The notes below the pieces were generated by a model, which worked only from the letters and a program-made list of their open reading frames with translations, did no database searches and was not told the origin of the DNA. From WJLY01 sp964562405 (GTDB lineage: Bacteria; Joyebacterota; Joyebacteria; Joyebacterales; Joyebacteraceae), in the NCBI GenBank assembly GCA_964562405.1, contig CAZLTC010000002.1, positions 25,865 through 89,864 of the forward strand: DNA of 64,000 nt, in the 5' to 3' direction. A program made the position numbers and the translations under genes. Below are positions 8,234 to 16,803 of the stretch, piece by piece (position 1 is the stretch's first letter; every line of letters starts with the position of its first letter).

Positions 8234-9627
8234 TCCTCCTTCGCAATATCTACCATCTGGCGACGATGAACGATGCCGGGGACAGGTTCTCCGGCGTCGA
8301 CGTTCTGCTCGACGGCGGACGCATCGCGGAGGTCGGTCGCGCGCTCGACGCCCCGGCCGGCGCCCGCGTCATAGACTGCTCGTCGATGGTCGCCATCCCG
8401 GGGCTCGTGAACCTGCACCACCACTTCTACCAGACGCTCCAGCGGAACGTCCCGCCGGCCCAGAACCGCAAGCTCTTTGACTGGCTCGTCACTCTCTACG
8501 ACATATGGGCCGGCCTCACGCTCGACGCCCTCCGCGCGAGCACACGGCTGGCGTGCGCGGAGCTGCTCCTGACCGGCTGCACGATGTCGAGCGACCACAT
8601 GTACGTTTTCCCGCAGGGAGTCCAGGGCGACCTCATCGGTGAGCAGGTCAAGGTCGCCCGGGAGATGGGCATCCGGTTCCATCCTACCCGCGGGAGCATG
8701 TCGCGGGGCCGCGACCAGGGTGGGTTGCCGCCGGACTCCGTCGTCCAGAGCGAGGATGAGATCCTGGCCGACTCCGAGCGCGTAATCGACGAGCATCACG
8801 ACCCGGAGCCCTTCTCGATGACGCGGATCGCGCTCGCGCCGTGCTCGCCGTTCTCGGTGACCGACGGGCTCATGGAACGGACGGCCGAGCTGGCGCGCCG
8901 CAAATGCGTGCTTCTTCACACGCACGTCGCCGAGACAGAGGATGAGACCAGGTTCTGCCTCGAGACTCACGGCGTGAGGCCGCTCGGTCTCATGGAGCGC
9001 GTGGGGTGGGTCGGCCGCGACGTCTGGTTCGCCCACGGAGTGCACTTCAACGACGAGGAGATCGATCTGCTGTCGGAGACCGGCACCGCCATCGCGCACT
9101 GCCCGACCTCCAACATGCGGCTCTCGTCCGGCGTAGCCCCCGTGCCGCGCTTCCTAGAGAGGGGAGTGCGCGTGGGCCTGGCCGTCGACGGGAGCGCCAG
9201 CAACGACACGTCTGACATGCTGGGCGAGATGCGCAACTGCCTCCTCGTTCACCTGCTTGCTCACGGCCCAGAGTCGATCACCGCTGAGGACATCGTGAGG
9301 ATGGCCACGCGCGGAGGCGCCGACATCCTGGGCCGCGACGAGATCGGATCGATCGAGGCCGGGAAGGCAGCCGACATCGTGCTCATCGACATGAACCGCC
9401 TGGGCTACGCCGGCGCCCAGTCCGATCCCGTTGCCGCGCTCCTCTACGCCGGCTTCGACCACCGCGTCGACTACACCATAGTCAACGGCGAGGTAGTGGT
9501 CGACGGAGGCCGCCTCGTGAACGGCGATGAGCGCGAGATCGCCCGCGAGGCCGCCGACATCTCCTTCCGCATGCTTGAGGCCGCTGGCGTCGAGACGCCG
9601 TGGCCGATGAAGCCGCCACGCAGCTGA
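8230..9627 (+). CDS. Amidohydrolase, 8-oxoguanine deaminase / AtzB-like
   Basis: A 465-residue metal-dependent amidohydrolase whose ATG overlaps the stop of the molybdenum hydroxylase (ATGA), so translation is coupled. Metal and active-site elements in order: NLHHHFYQTL near residue 62 in the HxH position, LLHTHVAE in the middle, a later His in FAHGVHF, and the conserved Asp in LAVDGSASND. The stretch HHHFYQTLQRNVPPAQ with LFDWLVTLYDIWA closely follows characterised 8-oxoguanine deaminases, which convert 8-oxoguanine to urate. The related AtzB/TrzA enzymes dechlorinate or deaminate triazines. With the upstream hydroxylase it would form a two-step hydroxylate/deaminate route for a purine-like ring. 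The substrate is inferred from motif resemblance and context. Confidence 0.85.
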   Translation: MILLRNIYHLATMNDAGDRFSGVDVLLDGGRIAEVGRALDAPAGARVIDCSSMVAIPGLVNLHHHFYQTLQRNVPPAQNRKLFDWLVTLYDIWAGLTLDALRASTRLACAELLLTGCTMSSDHMYVFPQGVQGDLIGEQVKVAREMGIRFHPTRGSMSRGRDQGGLPPDSVVQSEDEILADSERVIDEHHDPEPFSMTRIALAPCSPFSVTDGLMERTAELARRKCVLLHTHVAETEDETRFCLETHGVRPLGLMERVGWVGRDVWFAHGVHFNDEEIDLLSETGTAIAHCPTSNMRLSSGVAPVPRFLERGVRVGLAVDGSASNDTSDMLGEMRNCLLVHLLAHGPESITAEDIVRMATRGGADILGRDEIGSIEAGKAADIVLIDMNRLGYAGAQSDPVAALLYAGFDHRVDYTIVNGEVVVDGGRLVNGDEREIAREAADISFRMLEAAGVETPWPMKPPRS

Positions 9628-9955
9628 GCTTACTCCGCCCCGCAGTCTTGTGACCGTCCCGGCGCCGCGGCACCGCCGCGCGACGGCCGAGACGTCCACG
9701 GCGTTCACACCCGTCGAATCGACCAGCTCTGAGGGATCCCGGGATGGCCCGTTTCTTGGGGTCAATTGCGGTGCGTTATGACTGGGTCCGCATCCTGCAT
9801 CGCAGGAGCGTCAAGGCGGACAGGCGATGGGCTGCGTGTGGATCACTGAGGTCCGCCTGCCGCAGGCTAGCGTGACGGCGGCCCCCACGCTCAGAGAACG
9901 ATTGCTGGAGTGGACGGTCAGCCCGTTCGACGGGTGGTGACGAGGGGAGGATGGG
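9628..9955. other. Intergenic stretch without a gene
   Basis: About 330 bases between the amidohydrolase and the secreted lamin-tail-like protein. It has short GC-rich inverted repeats (for example around 9848-9876) but no clear terminator with a U-tract, promoter pair or open frame with coding character. Confidence 0.4.
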
Positions 9956-10738
9956 ATGGCTCGGACGGTATCGGCATTGGTGATGGCGGCGGCGTTCGTT
10001 CTGTGCGCGGCATCGGCCTCGGCGCTCGACGTCTGGAACCGCGTCATGTTCTACGAGATCTACTACTACGTCCCCGGATTCGACATCCACAACGAGTACA
10101 TCGAACTAATCAACGCAGGCGGAACCGTGGCGTTCCTGGACGGCGCCGTCATAACCGACGAGGGCGACGAGGGAATGCCGGAAGGTGTGTACAAGTTCCC
10201 CGGCGTTCATGGTGGGCACACCTTGCCCATTCAACCCGGGCAGATCCTGCTCATAGCCGTCGATGCCGTGCCGGGCGAGATCGAGCCGGACCTGTCTCAT
10301 GCCGACTGGGAGTTCAAGCATCCCGCCGACGACAACGACAATCCCGACGTGCCTAACATCACGCTCGTGAGCGGCTCGAACTGCGACCTGGCGCTCGCCA
10401 ACTCGGGCGACGGGCTCGTACTGGCGACCGGGGTCGACTCGACCGCCGCCATCGATTGCTCGACCGTAGTCGACGGCGTCAACTGGGGCGGCGTCGCTGA
10501 TCCCGTTCCCATCGGATGGACCGTCTGCTCAGACCCGGAGTACGCCGAGCTGGTGCCCCAGGGGAACTCGCTCGCCCGTTGTCCGGGCGGAGTCGACCAC
10601 AACAACACGAGCGCGAGCGACTGGTTCATGATGATACCGACCCCCGGCGAGACGAACCTGCCGTCCTTCCCGAGCGACTGCTCCAATCCGGTGAGACAGG
10701 AGAGCTGGGGCGTCATCAAGGCGCTCTACCGCCGTTGA
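9956..10738 (+). CDS. Secreted lamin-tail-domain-like protein with SWxxIKA C-terminal motif
   Basis: A 260-residue protein with a signal peptide (residues 1-23, cleavage near ASA-LDV) and a purine-rich GAGGGGAGGATGGG just before the ATG. Residues about 30-140 follow the lamin-tail (LTD) pattern: an Ile/Glu-rich first strand, NEYIELINAGG, then LDGAVITDEGDEG and a later IQPGQILLIAVD. LTD domains occur in exported bacterial proteins and are thought to bind nucleic acid or act as adhesion modules; the function here is unknown. The C-terminal end ESWGVIKALYRR resembles that of the 3496 protein. It stands alone, flanked by unrelated genes. Confidence 0.75.
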   Translation: MARTVSALVMAAAFVLCAASASALDVWNRVMFYEIYYYVPGFDIHNEYIELINAGGTVAFLDGAVITDEGDEGMPEGVYKFPGVHGGHTLPIQPGQILLIAVDAVPGEIEPDLSHADWEFKHPADDNDNPDVPNITLVSGSNCDLALANSGDGLVLATGVDSTAAIDCSTVVDGVNWGGVADPVPIGWTVCSDPEYAELVPQGNSLARCPGGVDHNNTSASDWFMMIPTPGETNLPSFPSDCSNPVRQESWGVIKALYRR

Positions 10739-10820
10739 CCGGTGCCGTGCGAGCGGGTAGAATCTACGTGCTCACCGACGTAGGTCTTCACGCATGCACA
10801 CAGGCTCCGGAGGCAGCGGA

Positions 10821-12068
10821 ATGGCATACTCGAAGGATACCCGCGCCGCCTTTGCGCGCGAGATACAGGAGATCAAGCAGAGCGGCCTCTTCAAAGAGAA
10901 GAGGTTCATCTGGTCGCCTCAGGCGGCAGAGATCGAGGTCGAGTATCCGGAGGGAGCGCAGCGCGAGCGGGTGCTCAACTTCTGCGCGAACAACTATCTC
11001 GGTTTCTCGAGCCACCCGGAGGTCATCAAGGCGGCTCACGAGGGCCTGGACGCGCGCGGCTTCGGCATGAGCTCCGTGCGCTTCATATGTGGCACGCAGG
11101 ACATACACAGGGAACTTCAGGACCGCGTGACCGCGTTCCTCGGCACTGAGGACACTCTGCTCTTCCCGTCGTGCATGGACGCGAACGCGGGCGTCTTCGA
11201 GGCGATACTCGGCAAGAGCGACGTCATCATCTCGGATCGGCTCATCCATGCGTCTCTCATAGACGGCATCCGCCTGTGCAAGGCCGAGCGCGAGATCTTC
11301 GAGCACATGGACATGGGCGACCTCAGGAAGAAGCTCGAGGCCCACAAGGACAAGCCGCGTAAGCTTATCGTCACGGACGGCGTCTTCTCGATGGACGGTG
11401 ACCTGTGTCCGCTGGACGAGATGTGCGACGTCGCCGACGAGTACGGGGCGATGGTGCTGGTCGACGACTCGCACGCCACGGGCTTCATCGGCCCGAAGGG
11501 GAGAGGCACCCACGAGCACTTCGGTATCATGGACCGCGTCGACATCATCACGACGACGTTCGGCAAGGCGCTCGGAGGCGCGTCCGGCGGCTGCGTGTCG
11601 GGACGCAAGGAACTCGTCGAGCTTTGCCGGCAGCGGGCTCGGCCGTATCTCTTCAGCAACTCGCTGTCGCCGGCCATCGTGAGCGCCACCATCCGCGTCA
11701 TCGAGCTTCTGACCGAGTCGACGGAGCGTCGCGACAAGCTGGCGGAGAACACGAAGTACTTCCGCGAGAAGATAACGGCGGCCGGCCTGAACGTGCGCCC
11801 AGGCCAGACGCCCATCGTGCCGGTGATGCTCTACAACGCCAAGCTTGCCAACGACATGGCACGCGACATGTACGCGGAGGGCATCTACGTCATCGGTTTC
11901 TTCTTCCCCGTGGTGCCGAAGGGACAGGCGCGCATACGCGTTCAGCTCTCGGCCGGCCACGAGAGAGAGCACATCGACAGGTGCGTCGAGGCCTTCAGGA
12001 AGGTCGGGCAGAAGTACGGCATCCTCGGGCTCGATGAGAAGGGGATCGTGGCGAAACACGGACTCTAG
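10821..12068 (+). CDS. kbl: Glycine C-acetyltransferase (2-amino-3-ketobutyrate CoA ligase)
   Basis: A 415-residue PLP enzyme of the alpha-oxoamine synthase family that cleaves 2-amino-3-ketobutyrate with CoA to glycine and acetyl-CoA. The start at 10821 is chosen over the in-frame ATG at 10794 because GGAGG sits seven bases before it. Visible family elements: NFCANNYLGF near the N-terminus, DDSHATGF carrying the cofactor-binding Asp, and TFGKALGG with the PLP-binding lysine. Length and motifs match the family. The convergent neighbour is a short-chain threonine dehydrogenase, the enzyme that makes this substrate. Confidence 0.92.
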   Translation: MAYSKDTRAAFAREIQEIKQSGLFKEKRFIWSPQAAEIEVEYPEGAQRERVLNFCANNYLGFSSHPEVIKAAHEGLDARGFGMSSVRFICGTQDIHRELQDRVTAFLGTEDTLLFPSCMDANAGVFEAILGKSDVIISDRLIHASLIDGIRLCKAEREIFEHMDMGDLRKKLEAHKDKPRKLIVTDGVFSMDGDLCPLDEMCDVADEYGAMVLVDDSHATGFIGPKGRGTHEHFGIMDRVDIITTTFGKALGGASGGCVSGRKELVELCRQRARPYLFSNSLSPAIVSATIRVIELLTESTERRDKLAENTKYFREKITAAGLNVRPGQTPIVPVMLYNAKLANDMARDMYAEGIYVIGFFFPVVPKGQARIRVQLSAGHEREHIDRCVEAFRKVGQKYGILGLDEKGIVAKHGL

Positions 12069-12111
12069 CCACCGTCCCACGCTGCTTGGGACATCGAGGA
12101 CGCTCCAACGA

Positions 12112-12144
12112 GAAACGGGGGCCCTTCAGGGCCCCCGTTTCGTC
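12112..12144. terminator. Bidirectional terminator between kbl and threonine dehydrogenase
   Basis: A perfect 12-bp stem (AAACGGGGGCCC at 12113-12124 with 12129-12140) and a TTCA loop, with A residues on one side and T residues on the other, so it can work on either strand between the convergent genes. Confidence 0.85.
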
Positions 12145-12164
12145 TGACCGGCCATCAGCGGGAC

Positions 12165-13127
12165 CTACCTGTACAGCACGCCCGCCTCGTGCCTGGCCCT
12201 GAGCCTACGCAGCATGTCCTCCGTCATCGAGTCGATGTCGAAGTCGGGCTCCCAACCCCACTCGGCACGCGCAGCGCTGTCGTCGATCGACGACGGCCAC
12301 GACTCGGCGATCTTCTGCCGGTAGTCGGGCTCGTACGTTGCCTCGAATGCGGGTATCCGCTTCCGGATCGCCGCGGCCAGCTCGCCCGGCGTGAAGCTCA
12401 TGGCGGCGACGTTGAAGTCGCCGTGATGCTTGAGTCCGGACGCGTCGGCCTCCATTAGTTCGATGGTGGCCTTGATACAATCGGGCATGTACATCATCGG
12501 GAGCCTGGCGTCCTCGCTGAGGAAGCACGTGTACGAGCCCTTCTCCACGGCCTTGTAGAAGATCTCCACCGCATAGTCGGTCGTGCCCCCGCCGGGCAGA
12601 GTCTCCGCCGAGACGATACCGGGGTAGCGCAGACCCCTGGCGTCCACGCCGAACCGGCGCACGTAGTAGTCGCACAGAAGCTCGCCCGTGACCTTGGTGA
12701 CGCCGTACATCGTCGCGGGCTTCAAGACCGTCTCCTGCGGCGTGTTCTCCTTGGGACATCCCTCTCCGAACACTGCGATGGAACTCGGGCAGAGGACCTG
12801 CGCGAGTTCAAGCTCGCGCGCAACCTCGAGCGCGCTCATGAGTCCCCTCACGTTGACGTCCCACGCCAGCGCGGGCTCGCGCTCTCCCTTGGCGGAGAGG
12901 ATCGCCGCCATGTGGAGTATTGTATCGACCCCATGACGCCTCGCGATGTCCGCGAGCTTCCCGGCGTCGCGCACGTCCACCTGCTCGAACGGCCCCCGGC
13001 ACTCGCCCTCTCCGGGCGTCTTGAGGTCGGTCGCGACGACGTTGTCGTCGCCGTAGCGCCGCCTCAGCTCTACCACCAGCTCGGTTCCGATCTGGCCGCA
13101 TGAGCCGGTGACCAGTATGCGTCTCAT
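12165..13127 (-). CDS. tdh: L-threonine 3-dehydrogenase, short-chain epimerase type
   Basis: A 320-residue NAD-dependent epimerase/dehydratase-like protein. The nucleotide-binding motif is VTGSCGQIG at the N-terminus, and the YxxxK catalytic pair is in YGVTK, with an upstream PSSIAVFG serine. The sequence pattern (PSSIAVFG, PATMYGVTK, LRYPGIVSAETLPGGGTTDYA) is that of the GalE-like threonine dehydrogenases described from Flavobacterium and Cupriavidus, not the zinc-dependent MDR type. It oxidises threonine to 2-amino-3-ketobutyrate, the substrate of the convergent kbl product. The ATG at 13127 has GAGG upstream; an in-frame GTG 15 bases earlier is an alternative. Confidence 0.88.
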   Translation of the reverse strand: MRRILVTGSCGQIGTELVVELRRRYGDDNVVATDLKTPGEGECRGPFEQVDVRDAGKLADIARRHGVDTILHMAAILSAKGEREPALAWDVNVRGLMSALEVARELELAQVLCPSSIAVFGEGCPKENTPQETVLKPATMYGVTKVTGELLCDYYVRRFGVDARGLRYPGIVSAETLPGGGTTDYAVEIFYKAVEKGSYTCFLSEDARLPMMYMPDCIKATIELMEADASGLKHHGDFNVAAMSFTPGELAAAIRKRIPAFEATYEPDYRQKIAESWPSSIDDSAARAEWGWEPDFDIDSMTEDMLRRLRARHEAGVLYR

Positions 13128-13201
13128 CTTGCCTCGAGGCACTTCCAGACCCCCACTTGTGGTTAGTCAGACCCTCCGAAGCGCCCCTGTAGACTAGCAG
13201 A

Positions 13202-13259
13202 TTCGGGCGCGTGGGGCGACGGCTATCCGCTTCGGGCACACGGGGCGACGGCTATCCGC
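13202..13259 (+). repeat. Two tandem 29-bp repeats
   Basis: Copies at 13202-13230 and 13231-13259 differ at only three positions; the shared core is GGGGCGACGGCTATCCGC. They lie in the gap between the divergent tdh and the small protein at 13363. Confidence 0.85.
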
Positions 13260-13362
13260 CGGGTCGGTTGGCCGGACAATGCCGTTTCCCGAGAGACCGT
13301 CAGTGGTCTATAATCGCGCGTCGTGAGGTGAGGCTTCCGGACGGCATGAGACGGGAGAGACC

Positions 13363-13689
13363 ATGCACCAGAGGAAGTGGGAGAACCTCCTCGACCAGAT
13401 AGAGCGGATGTTCGGCTTCGTCGAGCATACGAGGGAGGAGTTTCCGGAGCGGCATCTGACCGTCGAGACGGCCGTCTTCGACGGGGCCACGGGGCGGATG
13501 AAGCTCGAACGCGCCGTGAAGCCGCTCGTCCTGGACAAGAAGATGACATACTCCAAGCGCATCGGCGGCGAGGTCGACGTTGAGTATGTTCTCTCCGAGG
13601 ACGAGTTCGTCGACACCGTGAAGTTCTTCCGCTGGGACAAGCTCGCACGTCAGTGGAAGCAGATGGACATCTCCGAGCTGGGGCGCTAG
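13363..13689 (+). CDS. Small conserved-looking protein of unknown function
   Basis: A 108-residue soluble protein, rich in charged residues, with a GGGAGAG ribosome-binding site before the ATG at 13363. No signal peptide, membrane segment or known motif is visible; the middle resembles an alternating beta/alpha fold (LTVETAVFDG, MKLERAVKPLVLDKKMTYSK). Its codon usage matches neighbouring genuine genes and the minus-strand frames across it are interrupted or poor, so it is probably real. It follows a divergent promoter region and has no obvious partner. Confidence 0.6.
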   Translation: MHQRKWENLLDQIERMFGFVEHTREEFPERHLTVETAVFDGATGRMKLERAVKPLVLDKKMTYSKRIGGEVDVEYVLSEDEFVDTVKFFRWDKLARQWKQMDISELGR

Positions 13690-13965
13690 TACGGTGCCCT
13701 TGAGCACGAGACCGCGCAGACAGGCATCGGCATCCCCCCGGCGGCCGCGGCCCGCTCCGCAACATCCCCGCCTGCTGCGGTTCAATCCGGAACACTCTCG
13801 CAGGCATTTCCGCACCGCGATCTGTGGCCTCCCACGAAGCCGGCCATCGCTCAACTCACATCGGCTGGTATGGAACTTGCTCGTTCATCGCGCGTCGGCT
13901 GGGCGCACGGTCCGGACGCCGCACGGCGCCCTGGACCCCGTGGCCCGGCCTCTCCAGGGGGGGAG

Positions 13966-15105
13966 ATGGAGGAGGCCAAGGGCAAGATCCTTGTCGTAGA
14001 CGACGAGTCCTACGTGCGGGACATCATCAGCAGGAAGCTGGGCGCCGAGGGCTACGCCTGCGAACAGGCCGAGAACGCTGAGAAGGCGCTCTCGATGATC
14101 AGCCAGGGCGAGTACGAGTGCGTCCTTTCGGACATCAACATGCCCGGGATGGACGGCATCGAGCTCCTGCGCAACATCCGCGTGGCCGACCGCGACGTCG
14201 CGGTCATCATGGTCACCGGCGCTCCCGACCTTGACGGCGCCCTTGAGGCTATGCGCCTCGGGGCGCACGATCATCTGTCGAAACCCTTGAATCTCGACCA
14301 CCTCTCACTTACTGTCGACCGTGCCATCGAGAAGAAGCGGCTGGTTGAGGAGAACCGCGAGTACCAGCGCGACCTCGAGTCCAAGGTCGAGGAGCGGACG
14401 AAGCAGCTATACGACGCCAACGAGGAGCTGCGGAAGCTCTTCATGGGGAGCATAAAGGCCCTTGCGCAGGCCCTCGAGGCCAAGGACGAGTATACGCAGG
14501 GCCACTCGGAGCGGGTCTCCGAGATCGCGGTCGGCATCAGCAAGTACCTCTCGCTGAACGAGGTCGAGATACAGGACATCTGGCTCGCCGGGCTCCTGCA
14601 CGACATCGGGAAGATAGGCGTCCGCGAGAGCGTGCTCAACAAGCCTGGCAAGCTGAATGCAGATGAGTGGGCGTCGATACAGCGTCACCCGGTCGTCGCC
14701 GAGCGCATCCTCTGTCCGATCGAGGAGCTCTCCGCAGTCATCAGCATGGTCCGCAATCATCATGAGCGGTTCGACGGGAGCGGCTATCCCGATGGCCTTC
14801 GGGGAGGGAACATACCCCTGGGCGCTCGCATACTGTCTGTTGCCGACGCATACGACGCCCTCACGTCGAGGCGCCCCTACCGCAAGGCCCTCTCCGTGAA
14901 GGAGGCGCTCAGGGTGCTCGAGGACGCGAGCGGCACTCAGTTCGACCCAGTGATCGTGAGGGCCTTCGTCAGCTCTACCGATCTCCACAAACTGGCCTCG
15001 GAAACGCGCCGCCCGGTGGGCGGCCCCGTTTCCTTGCAGGATGCGAAGGGGGGCCGCGCGGCTCTTGCAGGGCCTTTCCCGATTCGCCCGTCTGACGAGG
15101 CGTAA
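13966..15105 (+). CDS. HD-GYP response regulator (predicted c-di-GMP phosphodiesterase)
   Basis: A 379-residue protein. Residues about 5-120 are a receiver domain with an acidic pocket in VVDDES, phosphoacceptor Asp56 in LSDINMPGMD and Lys106 in LSKP. A coiled coil follows (about 120-165), then an HD-GYP domain (about 168-345) with HD at 212-213 (LLHDIGK), HHERFDGSGYP around 265-275 and ADAYDALTS. These are the metal-binding and GYP residues of active c-di-GMP phosphodiesterases. The ATG at 13966 follows a GGGGGGGAG purine tract. It stands just before the pilus operon and its sigma-54 promoter, so a link between c-di-GMP turnover and pilus function is plausible (inference). Confidence 0.9.
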   Translation: MEEAKGKILVVDDESYVRDIISRKLGAEGYACEQAENAEKALSMISQGEYECVLSDINMPGMDGIELLRNIRVADRDVAVIMVTGAPDLDGALEAMRLGAHDHLSKPLNLDHLSLTVDRAIEKKRLVEENREYQRDLESKVEERTKQLYDANEELRKLFMGSIKALAQALEAKDEYTQGHSERVSEIAVGISKYLSLNEVEIQDIWLAGLLHDIGKIGVRESVLNKPGKLNADEWASIQRHPVVAERILCPIEELSAVISMVRNHHERFDGSGYPDGLRGGNIPLGARILSVADAYDALTSRRPYRKALSVKEALRVLEDASGTQFDPVIVRAFVSSTDLHKLASETRRPVGGPVSLQDAKGGRAALAGPFPIRPSDEA

Positions 15106-15154
15106 CGCACACACTACAAACGACTTAACACCCATCTTCGCACGCCTATCACAC

Positions 15155-15170
15155 TGGCATGAGGCTTGCT
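15155..15170 (+). promoter_or_regulatory. Sigma-54 (RpoN) promoter for the pilus operon
   Basis: TGGCATGAGGCTTGCT, preceded by C, fits the full consensus YTGGCAYGRNNNTTGCW, with GG and GC elements at the correct spacing. Transcription would start near 15181, about 50 bases before pilB. Sigma-54 with the enhancer-binding protein PilR controls pilin genes in many bacteria. Confidence 0.8.
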
Positions 15171-15231
15171 GTTATAGCAGTAGAAGATGCACATGGCGTT
15201 GCGAACGCGCGCAGAGACAAGGACTTAGAGC

Positions 15232-16773
15232 TTGAGTCAGATCAGACAGGACACCGGCGCTCTGCTCGATCTCCAGAACTGCGAGATCGATCCGCACGTG
15301 GTGCGGCTCGTGCCGCCCGAGATGGCGCGTCGCTTCTGCGTCGCGGCCGTCGGGCGCGACGGGGACACGCTGCTCCTGGCGATGGAAGACCCGCTTGACG
15401 TCATCGCATGCGACACCGTGGCCGCGAACACGGGCTACGAGGTGAAGCCGGCGGGCGCCACTCGGGACCAGATCCTCGGGGTCATCGACGCGCACTACGG
15501 CGAGTCGCTCGACATCGAGAAGAGCATACAGAACATCGTCGGCGTAGAGGTCGAGAGCTCGCGCGAATCGGACGGCGAGGGCGAGCAGCTCTCCATCGAG
15601 CCCAACGACGCTCCGGTCATCCGCCTTGTCAATCTCATCCTTCTTCAGGCGATCGAGGAAGGCGCCAGCGACATCCATATCGAGCCGGCAGAGAAGGGGC
15701 TGGCGGTGCGTCTCCGCGTCGACGGCGTTCTTCGCGAGATCCTGCCGCCCCCCAAGAGAATGCAGTGGGCCATCACCTCCAGGATCAAGATTCTGTCAAG
15801 ACTGAACATCTCCGAGAGGCGGCTCCCGCAGGACGGCAGCTGCCGCGTGCGCGTCATGCACAAGGTGGTGGACATCCGTGTGTCGATCATACCGACCATC
15901 TACGGCGAGAAGGTCGTGATGCGTCTCCTGGACAAGGCCAACCTGAAGACGAATCTGGAGGATCTGGGATTCGACGAACGCTCCCTGGGCATCATCAACA
16001 ACGCCATCCAACAGCCACACGGGATGGTTCTGCTGACCGGCCCGACGGGAAGCGGGAAGACGACGACTCTCTACTCGGCGCTCACGAAGATCAACTCGCC
16101 TGAGAAGAACATCATGACTGTCGAGGACCCGGTCGAGTACGAACTGGCCGGCATCAACCAGGTGAGGGCGAGACCGGAGATCGGGCTGGACTTCGCGGCC
16201 GCGCTTCGGTCGTTTCTCCGGCAGGACCCGGACGTGATCCTGGTCGGCGAGATCCGAGACCTGGAGACGGCGGCGATCGCCATCAAGGCGGCCCAGACCG
16301 GGCACCTGGTCTTCAGCACGCTGCACACGAACGACGCGACCTCGACGGTCGACCGCCTCATGAACATGGGCGTCGAGCCTTATCTGATCTGCTCGTCACT
16401 CAACCTCGTGATCGCACAGCGGCTCGTCAGGTGCATCTGCCCGAAGTGCAAGGAGCCGTACGAGCCGGACCCGGCTCTGGTCGAGCGCTTCCACGAGATC
16501 CTGCCCGATGCGGGCGATGTGACGTTCTATCACGGCGCCGGTTGCGTCGCGTGTTCCAAGTCCGGATACAAGGGCCGGATGGCCCTTTATGAACTTTTTC
16601 CTATGTCACGTGAAGTTAAGGACGCTGTCTTGCAGGGGGTTGTGGGCTCGGGGATACGTGACCGGGCTCTTGCAGCGGGAATGGTCCCTCTTGTGGCCAA
16701 CGGTATGCAGAAGGTGCGTGAGGGGCTGACGACGCTCGACGAGGTGCTGACCGTGACCAGTGGGACGGTCTGA
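15232..16773 (+). CDS. pilB: Type IV pilus extension ATPase
   Basis: A 513-residue secretion ATPase of the GspE/PilB family that powers pilus assembly. Residues about 10-92 are part of an MshEN-type N-terminal domain. The ATPase core has Walker A GPTGSGKTT at 270-278, the Asp box (TVEDPVEYE), Walker B (DPDVILVGEIRD) and a His box (STLHTNDA). A zinc-binding loop has CxxC pairs (CPKC, CVAC). It is shorter at the N-terminus than typical PilB proteins (about 560 residues). A stop codon lies two codons upstream of the TTG at 15232, so no longer in-frame form is possible; AAGGA eight bases before the TTG supports this start. First gene after the sigma-54 promoter. Confidence 0.9.
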   Translation: MSQIRQDTGALLDLQNCEIDPHVVRLVPPEMARRFCVAAVGRDGDTLLLAMEDPLDVIACDTVAANTGYEVKPAGATRDQILGVIDAHYGESLDIEKSIQNIVGVEVESSRESDGEGEQLSIEPNDAPVIRLVNLILLQAIEEGASDIHIEPAEKGLAVRLRVDGVLREILPPPKRMQWAITSRIKILSRLNISERRLPQDGSCRVRVMHKVVDIRVSIIPTIYGEKVVMRLLDKANLKTNLEDLGFDERSLGIINNAIQQPHGMVLLTGPTGSGKTTTLYSALTKINSPEKNIMTVEDPVEYELAGINQVRARPEIGLDFAAALRSFLRQDPDVILVGEIRDLETAAIAIKAAQTGHLVFSTLHTNDATSTVDRLMNMGVEPYLICSSLNLVIAQRLVRCICPKCKEPYEPDPALVERFHEILPDAGDVTFYHGAGCVACSKSGYKGRMALYELFPMSREVKDAVLQGVVGSGIRDRALAAGMVPLVANGMQKVREGLTTLDEVLTVTSGTV

Positions 16774-16803
16774 GCGCGCCGGGCGCCAGATGGAGACTAG
16801 ACC

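Noticed and set aside
13255..13290. A second sigma-54 promoter (TTGGCCGGACAATGCC) before the 13363 gene.
   Set aside because: The GG-to-GC spacing is one base short and several fixed positions fail.
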